Below are positions 1 to 6,587 of a stretch of 17,379 nt of DNA, in pieces; the first letter of the stretch is position 1, and every line of letters starts with the position of its first letter. This stretch comes from Bacillota bacterium (GTDB lineage Bacteria; Bacillota; Clostridia; DSM-8532): contig JAEZTB010000001.1 of NCBI GenBank assembly GCA_023443745.1, positions 1-17,379 of the forward strand, written 5' to 3'. Both the position numbers and the translations under genes were made by a program. The notes beneath the pieces were generated by a model. It saw nothing but the letters and a program-made list of their open reading frames with translations, did no database searches and was not told the origin of the DNA.

Positions 1-221
1 GCATCTACCCGACCAAAAAAGTCCTCTGGTGAAGCAGCCACAAACTCTGCTCCCGCATCCTTCACGATGGCTTGGGCGGAGGCCTCGTCAGGCCCGTATA
101 CGCCCACCACCCTGGCATCCTCCCAAGGTTGTTTTCCGGTTGTCTTATCGGGAAGATTAATGAGCTGGGAAAAAGCCAACGCATGAGTGTTCTCGGTTCC
201 GATGATTCCAATTCTGAACAT
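1..221 (-). CDS. Gfo/Idh/MocA-family oxidoreductase, N-terminal part (cut by window edge)
   Basis: Only the first 73 codons are inside the window. The protein begins MFRIGIIGTENTHALAF, a beta-strand followed by a glycine turn as in the Rossmann NAD(P)-binding fold of the Gfo/Idh/MocA family, although the turn reads GIIGTENTH instead of the classic GxGxxG. A second strand (ARVVGVYG, residues 36-43) and the following helix also fit. The start is set by AAGGAGG at about 231-238 (complement). It lies 30 nt downstream of the epimerase gene on the same strand, so the two are probably co-transcribed. The family uses NAD(P)H to oxidise or reduce sugars and sugar-like polyols in the cytosol; the substrate cannot be told. 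Base composition is GC-rich like the next two genes. The EKP motif and catalytic domain are outside the window. Confidence 0.8.
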   Translation of the reverse strand, partial: MFRIGIIGTENTHALAFSQLINLPDKTTGKQPWEDARVVGVYGPDEASAQAIVKDAGAEFVAASPEDFFGRVD

Positions 222-251
222 GACCAGCGTCCTCCTTATATAGACTAACCT

Positions 252-1127
252 TTATGATCTCATACGCAGAGTACTTATCATCCTCTGCAGACTTATAAGG
301 CATTCCTCTGTGGGCTCGTAGCCCTCCGCCGAGAAGTCTGAGCCTCCGGGCCGCTCCAACGCTTCCTTTGACAGCACCGACGCCTTGCGGTAATGTGTCT
401 CCATGACCACATAGCCCTCATAGCCATCGTCAATCAGGGCCTGAAGCTGGCCGGGATAATCCACCAACCCTTCTCCGAAGCAGCAGCCTACCGCCTCCCC
501 TTGCTCGTTCTGCACCGCATCCTTCAGGTGCACATGAGCCAAATAGGGACGGATGAGCTGGTAGCCATGCGGATAAGGTACCTCCGGTCGGGGGGAATAG
601 AGATTGTTGCCCGGATCCCATAGAGCCTGAATCCGGGGTGAATTCACTGCCTCAAGCACTTGCCGCAATTCACCGGCGTTGGCAGCATAGACGCTGGGAT
701 CCGACTCCAGCGCCAACACCATCCCGGCCTCCCGAAGCAAACGATCGGGCTCCTCAAAGCGGCGGACGATGTCGGGCAGCCGCTGGGCCAGCATATCCTT
801 ACGCCAGAAGGTGAAGCCCCGGATGAGCTTCGTGTCCAGCACCCGGGCGAACCGGATGCAGCGTTCCAGCCCCTCAATGTGCCTCCTGACCTCCTCCTCG
901 TCGTCCAATCCGCACTTGAAGAAGGGTGCGCTGATGGCGCTGACCTGTAATCCCGCCGCAGAAAGCTTATCTTTTATACGCTCCACGTCCTCCAGAGTGA
1001 ACTCAAAAGGTCCCTTGTCGGCCACAGAACGAATCTCCAGCGCGTCCAAGCGATACTTCTTCGCTAACTCAATGGCCACATCCAGATCCTGGGATATCTC
1101 ATCGCTGATGGCACTCAGTCGAAACAT
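252..1127 (-). CDS. sugar phosphate isomerase/epimerase (xylose isomerase-like TIM barrel)
   Basis: A 291-residue protein of the AP-endonuclease-2/xylose-isomerase-like TIM-barrel superfamily, the usual length for this family. The four expected divalent-metal ligands can be seen: E141 in LALESD, D171 in LWDPGNN, H200 in HVHLKD and E243 in VMETH. Members isomerise or epimerise keto-sugars; some (DgpC/CarC-like) perform beta-elimination on 3-keto-glycosides. The start is ATG at 1125-1127, preceded by AGGAGGAAGG. It is the first gene of a minus-strand transcript with the truncated Gfo/Idh/MocA gene, driven by the promoter at 1253-1281. The pairing of an epimerase with Gfo/Idh/MocA dehydrogenases suggests a keto-sugar pathway; the exact substrate is unknown. 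GC content is clearly higher than in the genes after 2640. Confidence 0.85.
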   Translation of the reverse strand: MFRLSAISDEISQDLDVAIELAKKYRLDALEIRSVADKGPFEFTLEDVERIKDKLSAAGLQVSAISAPFFKCGLDDEEEVRRHIEGLERCIRFARVLDTKLIRGFTFWRKDMLAQRLPDIVRRFEEPDRLLREAGMVLALESDPSVYAANAGELRQVLEAVNSPRIQALWDPGNNLYSPRPEVPYPHGYQLIRPYLAHVHLKDAVQNEQGEAVGCCFGEGLVDYPGQLQALIDDGYEGYVVMETHYRKASVLSKEALERPGGSDFSAEGYEPTEECLISLQRMISTLRMRS

Positions 1128-1230
1128 ATACCTTCCTCCTCACAGGCCGGATGCGATCTTCAGCGTAATGCTTTTTTCTCGTATTTCTTCCATCGCTTCC
1201 GTATCCTCCGTTACTTCTGCTTTAGCACAA

Positions 1231-1242
1231 GTAATCGATTTC
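1231..1242. promoter_or_regulatory. LacI-type operator candidate (copy 1)
   Basis: GTAATCGATTTC with the palindromic core AATCGATT (1233-1240). The central CG and the AT-rich half sites are typical of LacI-family operators. It lies just downstream of the predicted start of the minus-strand promoter, where a bound repressor would block transcription. A second copy has the mirrored position at the divergent promoter (1446-1458). No LacI regulator is encoded in the window. Confidence 0.6.
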
Positions 1243-1252
1243 TTTGTTGACA

Positions 1253-1281
1253 ATTATAGGGCGTTTTTGCCAAAATGTCAA
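1253..1281 (-). promoter_or_regulatory. consensus sigma-A promoter for the 1127-to-1 operon
   Basis: On the minus strand TTGACA (1281-1276), a 17-bp spacer and TATAAT (1258-1253) form a perfect sigma-A promoter. The predicted start is near 1246, giving a leader of about 120 nt before the epimerase start codon. The element AAAAACGCCCT lies inside the spacer (complement of 1258-1268). Confidence 0.85.
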
Positions 1282-1404
1282 CATAATCCCCCTAAAATAT
1301 CGGAAAAGCTGCTTCCATTTATAAATCCAGGAAAAGCTGTCCCGGAGCGGATTTATCGCACCTCTATATTGACTCGATGATGTGAAAAACGCCCTGTAAA
1401 TTCG

Positions 1405-1433
1405 TTGACAATCCATGCGTCAAGGACTATTAT
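1405..1433 (+). promoter_or_regulatory. consensus sigma-A promoter for the 1492-2499 gene
   Basis: TTGACA (1405-1410), a 17-bp spacer and TATTAT (1428-1433). The predicted start is near 1440, about 50 nt before the ATG at 1492. The same AAAAACGCCCT element found at the divergent promoter occurs just upstream of the -35 box (1385-1395). Confidence 0.8.
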
Positions 1434-1445
1434 TAAGTAGGAAAA

Positions 1446-1458
1446 GCAATCGATTTCC
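1446..1458. promoter_or_regulatory. LacI-type operator candidate (copy 2)
   Basis: GCAATCGATTTCC with the palindromic core AATCGATT (1448-1455), placed just after the predicted start of the plus-strand promoter. It matches copy 1 at 1231-1242 in core and flanks (AATCGATTTC in both). Confidence 0.6.
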
Positions 1459-1491
1459 AAAACTTTCGTTATTTGAAAGGAATTATTCACC

Positions 1492-2499
1492 ATGATCCAT
1501 GCAGCCATCGTCGGATGCGGAGCCATCCACGACTATCATGCCAACGCCATTGAAAAGGTGGACGGAGCTCAAGTCTACGCCGTCTGTGACATCGATGCAA
1601 CGGCCGCTCAAAAAGCCGCCGAAACTTACTCCTGCAAAGCCTATACTGATTACCGGGATGTTCTCGGCGATCCTGAGATCCATACAGTACATATCTGCAC
1701 CCCTCATTACCTCCACAGCGAGATGGCCATCGCCGCCCTGCGGGCTGGCAAGGATGTGCTCTGCGAGAAACCAATGTGCATCTCCGTGGCAGAGGCGGAG
1801 CAGCTCCGCTTGGTCTGTGAGGAAACAGGGCGGCGCTTCGGCGTCTGCTTTCAGAACCGCTACAACATCACTTCTCGGCAGGCCAAGGAGCTTCTGGACA
1901 GCGGGGAACTGGGCGCCGTGCTGGGTGCAAAGGCCATATGCATCTGGGAGAGGAACGCAGCCTATTATGCCCAAGCCGAATGGCGGGGCTGCTGGGCTAC
2001 AGAGGGCGGCGGCGTACTCATAAATCAGTCCATCCATACCCTCGATCTGGTGCAATGGCTACTGGGAGACATAGAAAGCATCTCCGGCCACACCCGCACC
2101 GCCAAGCTCTACAACGAGATCGAAGTGGAAGACACGGCAGACGCTTTTATAGTCTTCAAAAGCGGCGCTCAATGTGTGTTCTTTTCCAGCAACTGCCACA
2201 TTTCCACCGCCCCCGCGTTGATTGAGGTCACCACCGAGCGCGGGCATTTGCAAATTCTTGAGCGGGAGCTACTGTGGACGCCCCGGGACGGCAGGCCTGA
2301 GAGCATCGCTCGGGCGGAGGCGGCCACCGGCCCCAAGGCCGTATATGGCATAGGCCACAATGCGCTGATCCACGACTTCTACGAGGGGCTAAAAACCGGC
2401 GCTTCATTTCCCATCAACGCGCAAGAGGGTGCAAAGAGTATTCGGCTCATCCACGCCCTGTATCGTTCCTCCGCTATGGGCAGGCCGACAGTAATGTAG
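1492..2499 (+). CDS. Gfo/Idh/MocA-family oxidoreductase
   Basis: A 335-residue NAD(P)-dependent oxidoreductase with the typical two-domain layout. The N-terminal Rossmann fold shows the nucleotide-binding turn VGCGAI (residues 7-12) and CEKP (91-94), whose lysine takes part in cofactor binding and catalysis. The C-terminal domain carries GGGVLINQSIHTLDL (172-186), with H182 at the usual catalytic position. Relatives oxidise or reduce inositols, glucosides, galactosides or other sugars in the cytosol. The start ATG is preceded by GAAAGGA and a short spacer. It is transcribed divergently from the epimerase/oxidoreductase pair and probably shares its regulator, given the twin operators. GC-rich codon use matches the genes to its left, not those after 2640. 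Substrate unknown. Confidence 0.88.
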   Translation: MIHAAIVGCGAIHDYHANAIEKVDGAQVYAVCDIDATAAQKAAETYSCKAYTDYRDVLGDPEIHTVHICTPHYLHSEMAIAALRAGKDVLCEKPMCISVAEAEQLRLVCEETGRRFGVCFQNRYNITSRQAKELLDSGELGAVLGAKAICIWERNAAYYAQAEWRGCWATEGGGVLINQSIHTLDLVQWLLGDIESISGHTRTAKLYNEIEVEDTADAFIVFKSGAQCVFFSSNCHISTAPALIEVTTERGHLQILERELLWTPRDGRPESIARAEAATGPKAVYGIGHNALIHDFYEGLKTGASFPINAQEGAKSIRLIHALYRSSAMGRPTVM

Positions 2500-2559
2500 A
2501 GGCCTATCAGTTATGTCTATTTTTTAGCTTGAAAACCTTAATAAGAGCGACTTTCGGAG

Positions 2560-2606
2560 AAAGGCCATCCGGTACGGTTCAAAGAACGTACTGGGTGGCT
2601 TTCTTG
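2560..2606 (+). terminator. probable transcription terminator after the oxidoreductase gene
   Basis: A long imperfect stem runs from AAAGGCCATCCGGTACG (2560-2576) to CGTACTGGGTGGCTTT (2587-2602) with a 10-nt loop. Pairing is complete except for one bulged G and two G-U pairs. A modest T-rich tail follows. It lies 60 nt after the stop codon, so it would end the 1492-2499 transcript. Confidence 0.55.
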
Positions 2607-2667
2607 TGTGTATCCGGCATGGAGATTAATGATAACCAGGTTTGTTCATGAGCTTACATTTGGTTGA

Positions 2668-2823
2668 AGTCTGGTAAGCCTTGACAAAAAAAATAATCCT
2701 GATATAAAATATAGAAGCCTTGCAGATTACTATAAGAGGGAATTTAAAACCCTCGAATACTTGGGAAAAGCGGTTATCATGCCGTTAATGGATATACTAA
2801 AGAAAGAAGCATTTAAATTTTAG
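2668..2823 (+). other. orphan 51-codon open frame without start codon; possible gene remnant
   Basis: Between an in-frame TGA (2665-2667) and TAG (2821-2823) an open frame reads SLVSLDKKNNPDIKYRSL and ends PLMDILKKEAFKF. Its composition resembles real clostridial protein, but there is no good start codon with a ribosome binding site near its beginning. An internal ATG at 2779 would give only MPLMDILKKEAFKF. It overlaps the predicted yabE promoter. It may be the C-terminal scrap of a lost gene or chance; I cannot assign it to a family. Confidence 0.2.
2681..2708 (+). promoter_or_regulatory. predicted sigma-A promoter of the yabE-like gene
   Basis: TTGACA (2681-2686), a 16-bp spacer and TATAAA (2703-2708), with a predicted start near 2715. 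It implies an untranslated leader of about 360 nt before the ATG at 3074, unusually long and able to fold (see 2851-3057). Confidence 0.55.
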
Positions 2824-2850
2824 TTGCTGCGAAAACCAAATTTAATAAGG

Positions 2851-3057
2851 ACCCCACCCGTTACCAGAGTTCGTTACAAGAGAAACGAACAACAAGCCTC
2901 GACCCATGAGGAAAATTAAAATTTCGAACGCCTAAAGGTAACAGGTGCTCGGGAACTAGGTGGCATAGGCGAGTAGTCAGGATGCATGGTCGAGCAGTTA
3001 GCAAAGCTAACGACCAGATCTGCGGAGCAGACGACCAGCCCATGTTACTTCGTAATA
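2851..3057 (+). ncRNA. structured 5' leader of the yabE-like gene, possible riboswitch of unassigned class
   Basis: The stretch has many mutually compatible helices. Helix A is CACC-C-GTTACC (2855-2865) with GGTAAC-A-GGTG (2937-2947). It encloses hairpins GTTCGTT/AACGAAC (about 2869-2890) and CCTC/GAGG (about 2897-2911). CGCCTA (2929-2934), inside helix A, can pair with TAGGCG (2966-2971) outside it, which would make a pseudoknot. Then come TGGTC...GACCA (2987-3016) containing GTTAGC-AAA-GCTAAC, TCTGC-GGA-GCAGA (3019-3031), and TGTTAC-TTC-GTAATA (3043-3057) just before the ribosome binding site. CCACC (2854-2858) can alternatively pair with GGTGG (2959-2963), so two states are possible. Cyclic di-AMP (ydaO-type) riboswitches often precede such cell-wall genes, but I do not see that class's conserved sequences. 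The folding is inferred by eye. Confidence 0.45.
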
Positions 3058-3073
3058 AGGAGAGGAAGTTTGA

Positions 3074-4180
3074 ATGAACGAATTTTACGTTGCATACGTC
3101 AAACGTGCCCTTCCCCTTAGGCAATTGGCTTTGCTGTTGATCCTATCGGCATTCGCAATTACTGCAGGCTCAATGTTGTACTCAAGACTTAGTAAGGATG
3201 TTAAAGTTTTTGAAAATGGCAAGCCAATGGTCGTGAAGACTATGGGAATTGATGTTGAACAGGCTCTGGCCCAGGTGGATATTGTTGTGGGTCCAGAAGA
3301 TTACATCAGTACATCCCTTGATACGGTTTTAGATACTGAGACCTTGAATGTAGTGAGCATCAAGCGTGCAGTACCGGTAAACCTTCAAGTCGACGGCCAG
3401 CCCAGGAAGGTCATGACCTATAAGGACACGGTTGAAGAAGTTGTTGAAGATAATGGTATCGCCATTGGACCATTGGATCGGTACGAAGGGGTAACTCCCA
3501 CAGATAAAATAGTTGCCGAAATGGATATCCGAGTGGTGCGGATTAAGGAAGAAATCCTTACCGAAAAAGAGGCAATACCCTTTGCCGTTATTGAACAGCC
3601 TAATAAAACCTTGAACAATGGAGAGACCAAAGTCGTTCATAGTGGGGAAAGCGGAACTAAGGAGAAATACTATAAAATCACCTATGAAGACGGCAAGCCT
3701 ATTAACAGGACATTCGTCAATGAAAAAATCGTCAAGGAACCTGTAAGTAAGTTGGTGGAGTACGGCACCGTATTGAATTTTAAGAATTCACGCGGTGAGG
3801 TTGTTCGCTATTCTAAGGTCATGAAAATGAGGGCTACCGCCTATACAGCATCTTTTGCCGATACTGGCAAGAGTCCCGGGGATTATGGTTTCGGTATTAC
3901 CTATACGGGGTTAAAAGTCAGAGAAGGCGTTATAGCAGTTGATCCCAAAGTTATTCCACTTGGTACAAAAGTATATGTTGAGGTACCGGGTTCGGCTCCC
4001 GATTATGGCTTTGCTATTGCGGCCGATATTGGCAGTGCCATAAAAGGAAATCTTATTGACCTTTATTTTGATACGACTGCTACAGCCAATAAATGGGGCA
4101 GAAGAAACGTAGTGGTCTATATCTTAAATGAGCAGAGCGACAGCCGGTGGAAGCAAAACGATGAGCCTTGGAAAAAATAA
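3074..4180 (+). CDS. yabE: YabE/RpfB-like cell-wall protein with DUF348, G5 and 3D domains
   Basis: A 368-residue exported protein. A single membrane segment or uncleaved signal lies at about residues 17-37. Two DUF348 (YabE-type) repeats follow (about 41-90 and 99-148), then a G5 domain (about 155-230) and a C-terminal 3D domain (about 252-350). The three conserved aspartates that name the 3D fold are D318, D329 and D333 (AADIGSAIKGNLIDLYFD). The 3D domain is the double-psi barrel of MltA-like lytic transglycosylases, so the protein probably cuts peptidoglycan outside the cell, as proposed for YabE, YocH and the Sps/Rpf group. The start follows AAGGAGAGG. In Bacillus subtilis the order is tatD-yabE-rnmV-ksgA; here tatD and rnmV are absent and ksgA comes next. 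A promoter and long folded leader precede it. Recognition of the domain order is strong; exact enzyme activity is inferred. Confidence 0.9.
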   Translation: MNEFYVAYVKRALPLRQLALLLILSAFAITAGSMLYSRLSKDVKVFENGKPMVVKTMGIDVEQALAQVDIVVGPEDYISTSLDTVLDTETLNVVSIKRAVPVNLQVDGQPRKVMTYKDTVEEVVEDNGIAIGPLDRYEGVTPTDKIVAEMDIRVVRIKEEILTEKEAIPFAVIEQPNKTLNNGETKVVHSGESGTKEKYYKITYEDGKPINRTFVNEKIVKEPVSKLVEYGTVLNFKNSRGEVVRYSKVMKMRATAYTASFADTGKSPGDYGFGITYTGLKVREGVIAVDPKVIPLGTKVYVEVPGSAPDYGFAIAADIGSAIKGNLIDLYFDTTATANKWGRRNVVVYILNEQSDSRWKQNDEPWKK

Positions 4181-4216
4181 ATTCTAACATAATATTGAGT
4201 TATGATGCGAATGTGT

Positions 4217-4233
4217 CGGGGGCTTATCCCCCG
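4217..4233 (+). terminator. GC-rich hairpin after yabE
   Basis: CGGGGG-CTTAT-CCCCCG, a perfect 6-bp stem 37 nt after the yabE stop. There is no following T run, so it may be a weak terminator, an RNA-stabilising hairpin or part of the larger folded region up to 4375. Confidence 0.4.
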
Positions 4234-4234
4234 C

Positions 4235-4375
4235 CTCGAGTTTCACTGACTCGGTACCTGTCACCTTTAGGGGTTCGAAATCTTTGATTAAAGAAACGTT
4301 TCCCACAGAAACGTTTCATAGGTAACCGGTGATGTCAGTATAAAAATATAAGCCCCTAAATTATCTCCTCTCGAG
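4235..4375 (+). promoter_or_regulatory. nested inverted repeats upstream of ksgA
   Basis: Three nested pairs are seen: CTCGAG (4235-4240) with CTCGAG (4370-4375); TTTAGGGG (4266-4273) with CCCCTAAA (4353-4360); and GAAACGTTTC (4293-4302) with an identical GAAACGTTTC (4308-4317) after 5 nt. Each GAAACGTTTC is itself a palindrome with central CG, so the pair could be two tandem protein-binding sites or one 10-bp hairpin. Nesting favours an RNA fold. The stretch is about 200 nt with no gene, at the place where rnmV lies in Bacillus. No clear promoter was found inside it. Confidence 0.4.
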
Positions 4376-4382
4376 CAATCTT

Positions 4383-5249
4383 ATGAAATTGGAGCGCGGT
4401 TTTGGGATGATAAATACCGGTGAAGTGCTAAAAAAATATGATTTAAGGCTTACAAAAACATTAGGCCAGAATTTCCTTACAGACATCAATATTATAAAAA
4501 AAATTGTTGAGGCAGGAGATGTTACTCCATCGGACCTTGTGGTTGAAGTCGGCCCGGGTATTGGCTCCATGACGGCGGAGCTTACGAAGCGTGCAGGAAA
4601 AGTAGTGGCCATAGAGATTGATAAACACCTGATACCCGCTCTTGAGGAAAATCTAAGTGCCTTCAGCAATATTTCCTTGGTACATGCCGATATCATGAAG
4701 GTCGACCTGAAAGAACTGGTAGAGGGCTGGAATGGCCCAATGAAGGTCATTTCAAATCTTCCCTACTACATTACAACCCCTATCATCATGATGCTTCTGG
4801 AAGGAGATCTTCCCTGGGATACACTGGTATTCATGGTCCAAAAAGAGGTGGCTTTGAGAATGGCCGCTAACCCCGGTACCAAAGATTACAGCGCTCTTTC
4901 GGTCGCTGTTCGCTACTATGCCGATCCAAAGCTTGCTTTTACAGTTTCAAAGAACTGTTTTATTCCTAAACCCGACGTGGATTCAGCAGTGGTAAGGCTT
5001 AAAAAACGTGAGCTTTCTTACATGAAGGATGTGGACAGGGAATTCTTCTTTAAGGTAGTCAGAGCCTCTTTTGGGCAGCGACGCAAGACTCTTTTAAATG
5101 CTCTGGGCTCCCAGCCATGGCTTGATGGGGGTAAGGAGGGACTGAGAGAAGTTCTTGGAAAACTGGGTATTAAGGAGAACGTCCGGGCAGAGGAATTAAC
5201 TCTGGAGGCTTTTGCCGGTCTAAGCAGCGAGCTTGTGAAACCTGTCTGA
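4383..5249 (+). CDS. rsmA: 16S rRNA (adenine1518-N6/adenine1519-N6)-dimethyltransferase RsmA/KsgA
   Basis: A 288-residue SAM-dependent methyltransferase that dimethylates two adjacent adenines in the 3'-terminal hairpin of 16S rRNA late in small-subunit assembly. Seen directly: LGQNFL (27-32), the SAM-binding EVGPGIG (55-61), the acidic strand end AIEID (76-80), the adenine-methylating motif NLPYY (125-129), and SFGQRRKTLLNAL in the C-terminal RNA-binding part. Length and sequence match Bacillus KsgA closely. The start is uncertain: ATG at 4383 has no clear ribosome binding site, while ATG at 4407 (MINTGEVLKKY) has GGAG at 4391-4394, 12 nt upstream. The Bacillus protein also has about 12 residues before the TKEILKKY region, so both remain possible. 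It follows yabE after about 200 nt; the usual rnmV between them is missing. Confidence 0.95.
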   Translation: MKLERGFGMINTGEVLKKYDLRLTKTLGQNFLTDINIIKKIVEAGDVTPSDLVVEVGPGIGSMTAELTKRAGKVVAIEIDKHLIPALEENLSAFSNISLVHADIMKVDLKELVEGWNGPMKVISNLPYYITTPIIMMLLEGDLPWDTLVFMVQKEVALRMAANPGTKDYSALSVAVRYYADPKLAFTVSKNCFIPKPDVDSAVVRLKKRELSYMKDVDREFFFKVVRASFGQRRKTLLNALGSQPWLDGGKEGLREVLGKLGIKENVRAEELTLEAFAGLSSELVKPV

Positions 5250-5337
5250 AAAAATAATAAATCGTTGTGTCTTATGGTGCGTTTCGTGCATCACAAAGAT
5301 TTACGGGGGAAATGTTATATCACCCTTAAAAGCTGCG

Positions 5338-5379
5338 TATACTTTCAAGAGAAGTGTTTTGGGACATTAATTATGTCCC
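5338..5379 (+). promoter_or_regulatory. possible -10 box and hairpin before the 5396 gene
   Basis: TATACT (5338-5343) makes a good -10 box, with only a weak TTATAT (5315-5320) at -35, 17 bp away. Transcription would begin near 5350. The perfect inverted repeat GGGACAT-TAATT-ATGTCCC (5361-5379) follows and would be in the RNA leader or serve as an operator. A transcript start near 5350 argues against the GTG at 5354 as start codon. Confidence 0.35.
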
Positions 5380-5395
5380 CTTTATGGGTGGTATT

Positions 5396-6580
5396 ATGCA
5401 GTCGTTAGCCGGTTTTGCAAGGAAATATGCCATAATGGAGGAACTTGACGGAGGCTTTGGTGCGGGGAGCACCCCTGAAGCTTTTGTTCGGTTGGATTCC
5501 TGGGAGGGTAGAATTCAGGCCTCACTGCATGTGAAGGGACTAAAACAGGGCCCTTACACATATAAGCTCTACCTGATTTTTTCCAGAAACGAAAAGCTGG
5601 TGCCGCTTTTAGCAGGCTCCATGACTGCCGGCTACAGCGGTATGCAAAACGGTTTTGAAATTGATGCAGAGACTCTAAAAAACAATGCTGTTAAACCCGA
5701 ATCAGTACGCTACGCCGCCATTACGGCTGAGAGTAATGAGAAGAAATCAGTACCTCTGTTTTCAAGCTTTGAAAAAAGCTATAGATGGGATGAAAGCATC
5801 CGTCAACTGCTATTGAAAAAACCCTTGGACATAGAGACAATTAACGAGGAGACCGAGCCCAGGAGCTATTATAAGGAAAGATCTTCTGAGACTGCCGTAC
5901 CTGCTGCTCAGCATACTCAAGCAGAAGCAAAGCCCAATTTATATCCTACCCAGCAAGTGAACATGATACCTCATCGGGAAGAGGATAGAATTTCCTCTTC
6001 ATATGAAATATCAGCCGCGCCCGTAAACAATAGAACTGAACCCGAGGCAATTCCTGCTTCGGCTAATAATGGCTATGCTACGCAAAGACAGGTTCAACAG
6101 GAGGACCCGCACAAAACCTCTGATTTCGGCACAGGTTCTTATAACGACCGAAGCGAGTTTCAAGGCTCTGGAGGGTCTTATAACCGGTGCGATATCAATA
6201 AACTGGAGGGTTTACTTCAAAACAATTTTGAAAGCTTTTCTCCTTTCAAGCGTGCCAGGGGAGGTTATTCCTGGTATCGGGTCTCAGATCTGGCCAAGCT
6301 CAGCAATATCATGTACCTGTCCGGTGTAAATGTGCCTGTTTTTGCTAATCCTAAGATATTGGTTGGTCTTTTCAAATTCAAGCACATTCTGGCCGGCCTT
6401 TACCGCGGAGATAATGGAGCCAATTACTATGTAATCGGAGTCCCGGCCAAAGACGACAACGATAATAAGCCCTTTGAGAATGCCTGCCGCTGGGTATCCG
6501 TCAGCGAGAGCAACATCCGCGATATGGGGGGTTACTGGCTAGTGTATGTGAGTCTAAGGACAGGAGAAATCGTGGTATAG
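5396..6580 (+). CDS. conserved-looking protein of unknown function, two domains joined by a disordered linker
   Basis: I do not recognise this 394-residue protein. Residues about 1-115 form a beta-rich domain (WEGRIQASLHVKGL, YTYKLYLIFSRN, SMTAGYSGMQNGFEID). Residues about 140-260 are rich in Q, E, P, S and N with low complexity, as in a disordered linker. Residues about 270-394 form a compact domain with many aromatic residues (RGGYSWYRVSDLAKLSNI, FKHILAGLYRG, YYVIGVPAKDD, GYWLVYVSLRTGEIVV). There is no signal peptide or membrane helix, so it is probably cytosolic. The start ATG 5396 is chosen because GGGTGGT lies just upstream; GTG 5354 and ATG 5384 are in-frame alternatives giving 408 or 398 residues but have poor binding sites. 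It follows ksgA in the same direction and ends 7 bp from the convergent AraC gene. Confidence 0.75.
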   Translation: MQSLAGFARKYAIMEELDGGFGAGSTPEAFVRLDSWEGRIQASLHVKGLKQGPYTYKLYLIFSRNEKLVPLLAGSMTAGYSGMQNGFEIDAETLKNNAVKPESVRYAAITAESNEKKSVPLFSSFEKSYRWDESIRQLLLKKPLDIETINEETEPRSYYKERSSETAVPAAQHTQAEAKPNLYPTQQVNMIPHREEDRISSSYEISAAPVNNRTEPEAIPASANNGYATQRQVQQEDPHKTSDFGTGSYNDRSEFQGSGGSYNRCDINKLEGLLQNNFESFSPFKRARGGYSWYRVSDLAKLSNIMYLSGVNVPVFANPKILVGLFKFKHILAGLYRGDNGANYYVIGVPAKDDNDNKPFENACRWVSVSESNIRDMGGYWLVYVSLRTGEIVV

Positions 6581-6587
6581 CAATGGT

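Noticed and set aside
769..1380. 203-codon open frame on the plus strand
   Set aside because: It lies antisense over the epimerase gene and the divergent promoter region, has serine-rich low-quality sequence and no ribosome binding site.
2851..3057. Leader as RNase P, tmRNA, T-box, cobalamin or ydaO riboswitch
   Set aside because: The conserved core sequences of these classes as I know them are not present; left unassigned.
2861..3124. 87-codon minus-strand frame over the yabE leader
   Set aside because: It runs through the folded leader and the start of yabE, has no recognisable features, and is better explained by the RNA structure.
4266..4290. tRNA-like T-loop (GGTTCGAAATC)
   Set aside because: No matching stem, acceptor end or anticodon arm around it.
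5265..5298. Terminator hairpin after ksgA
   Set aside because: The stem is about 6 bp with a wobble pair and no proper T run; too weak to list.
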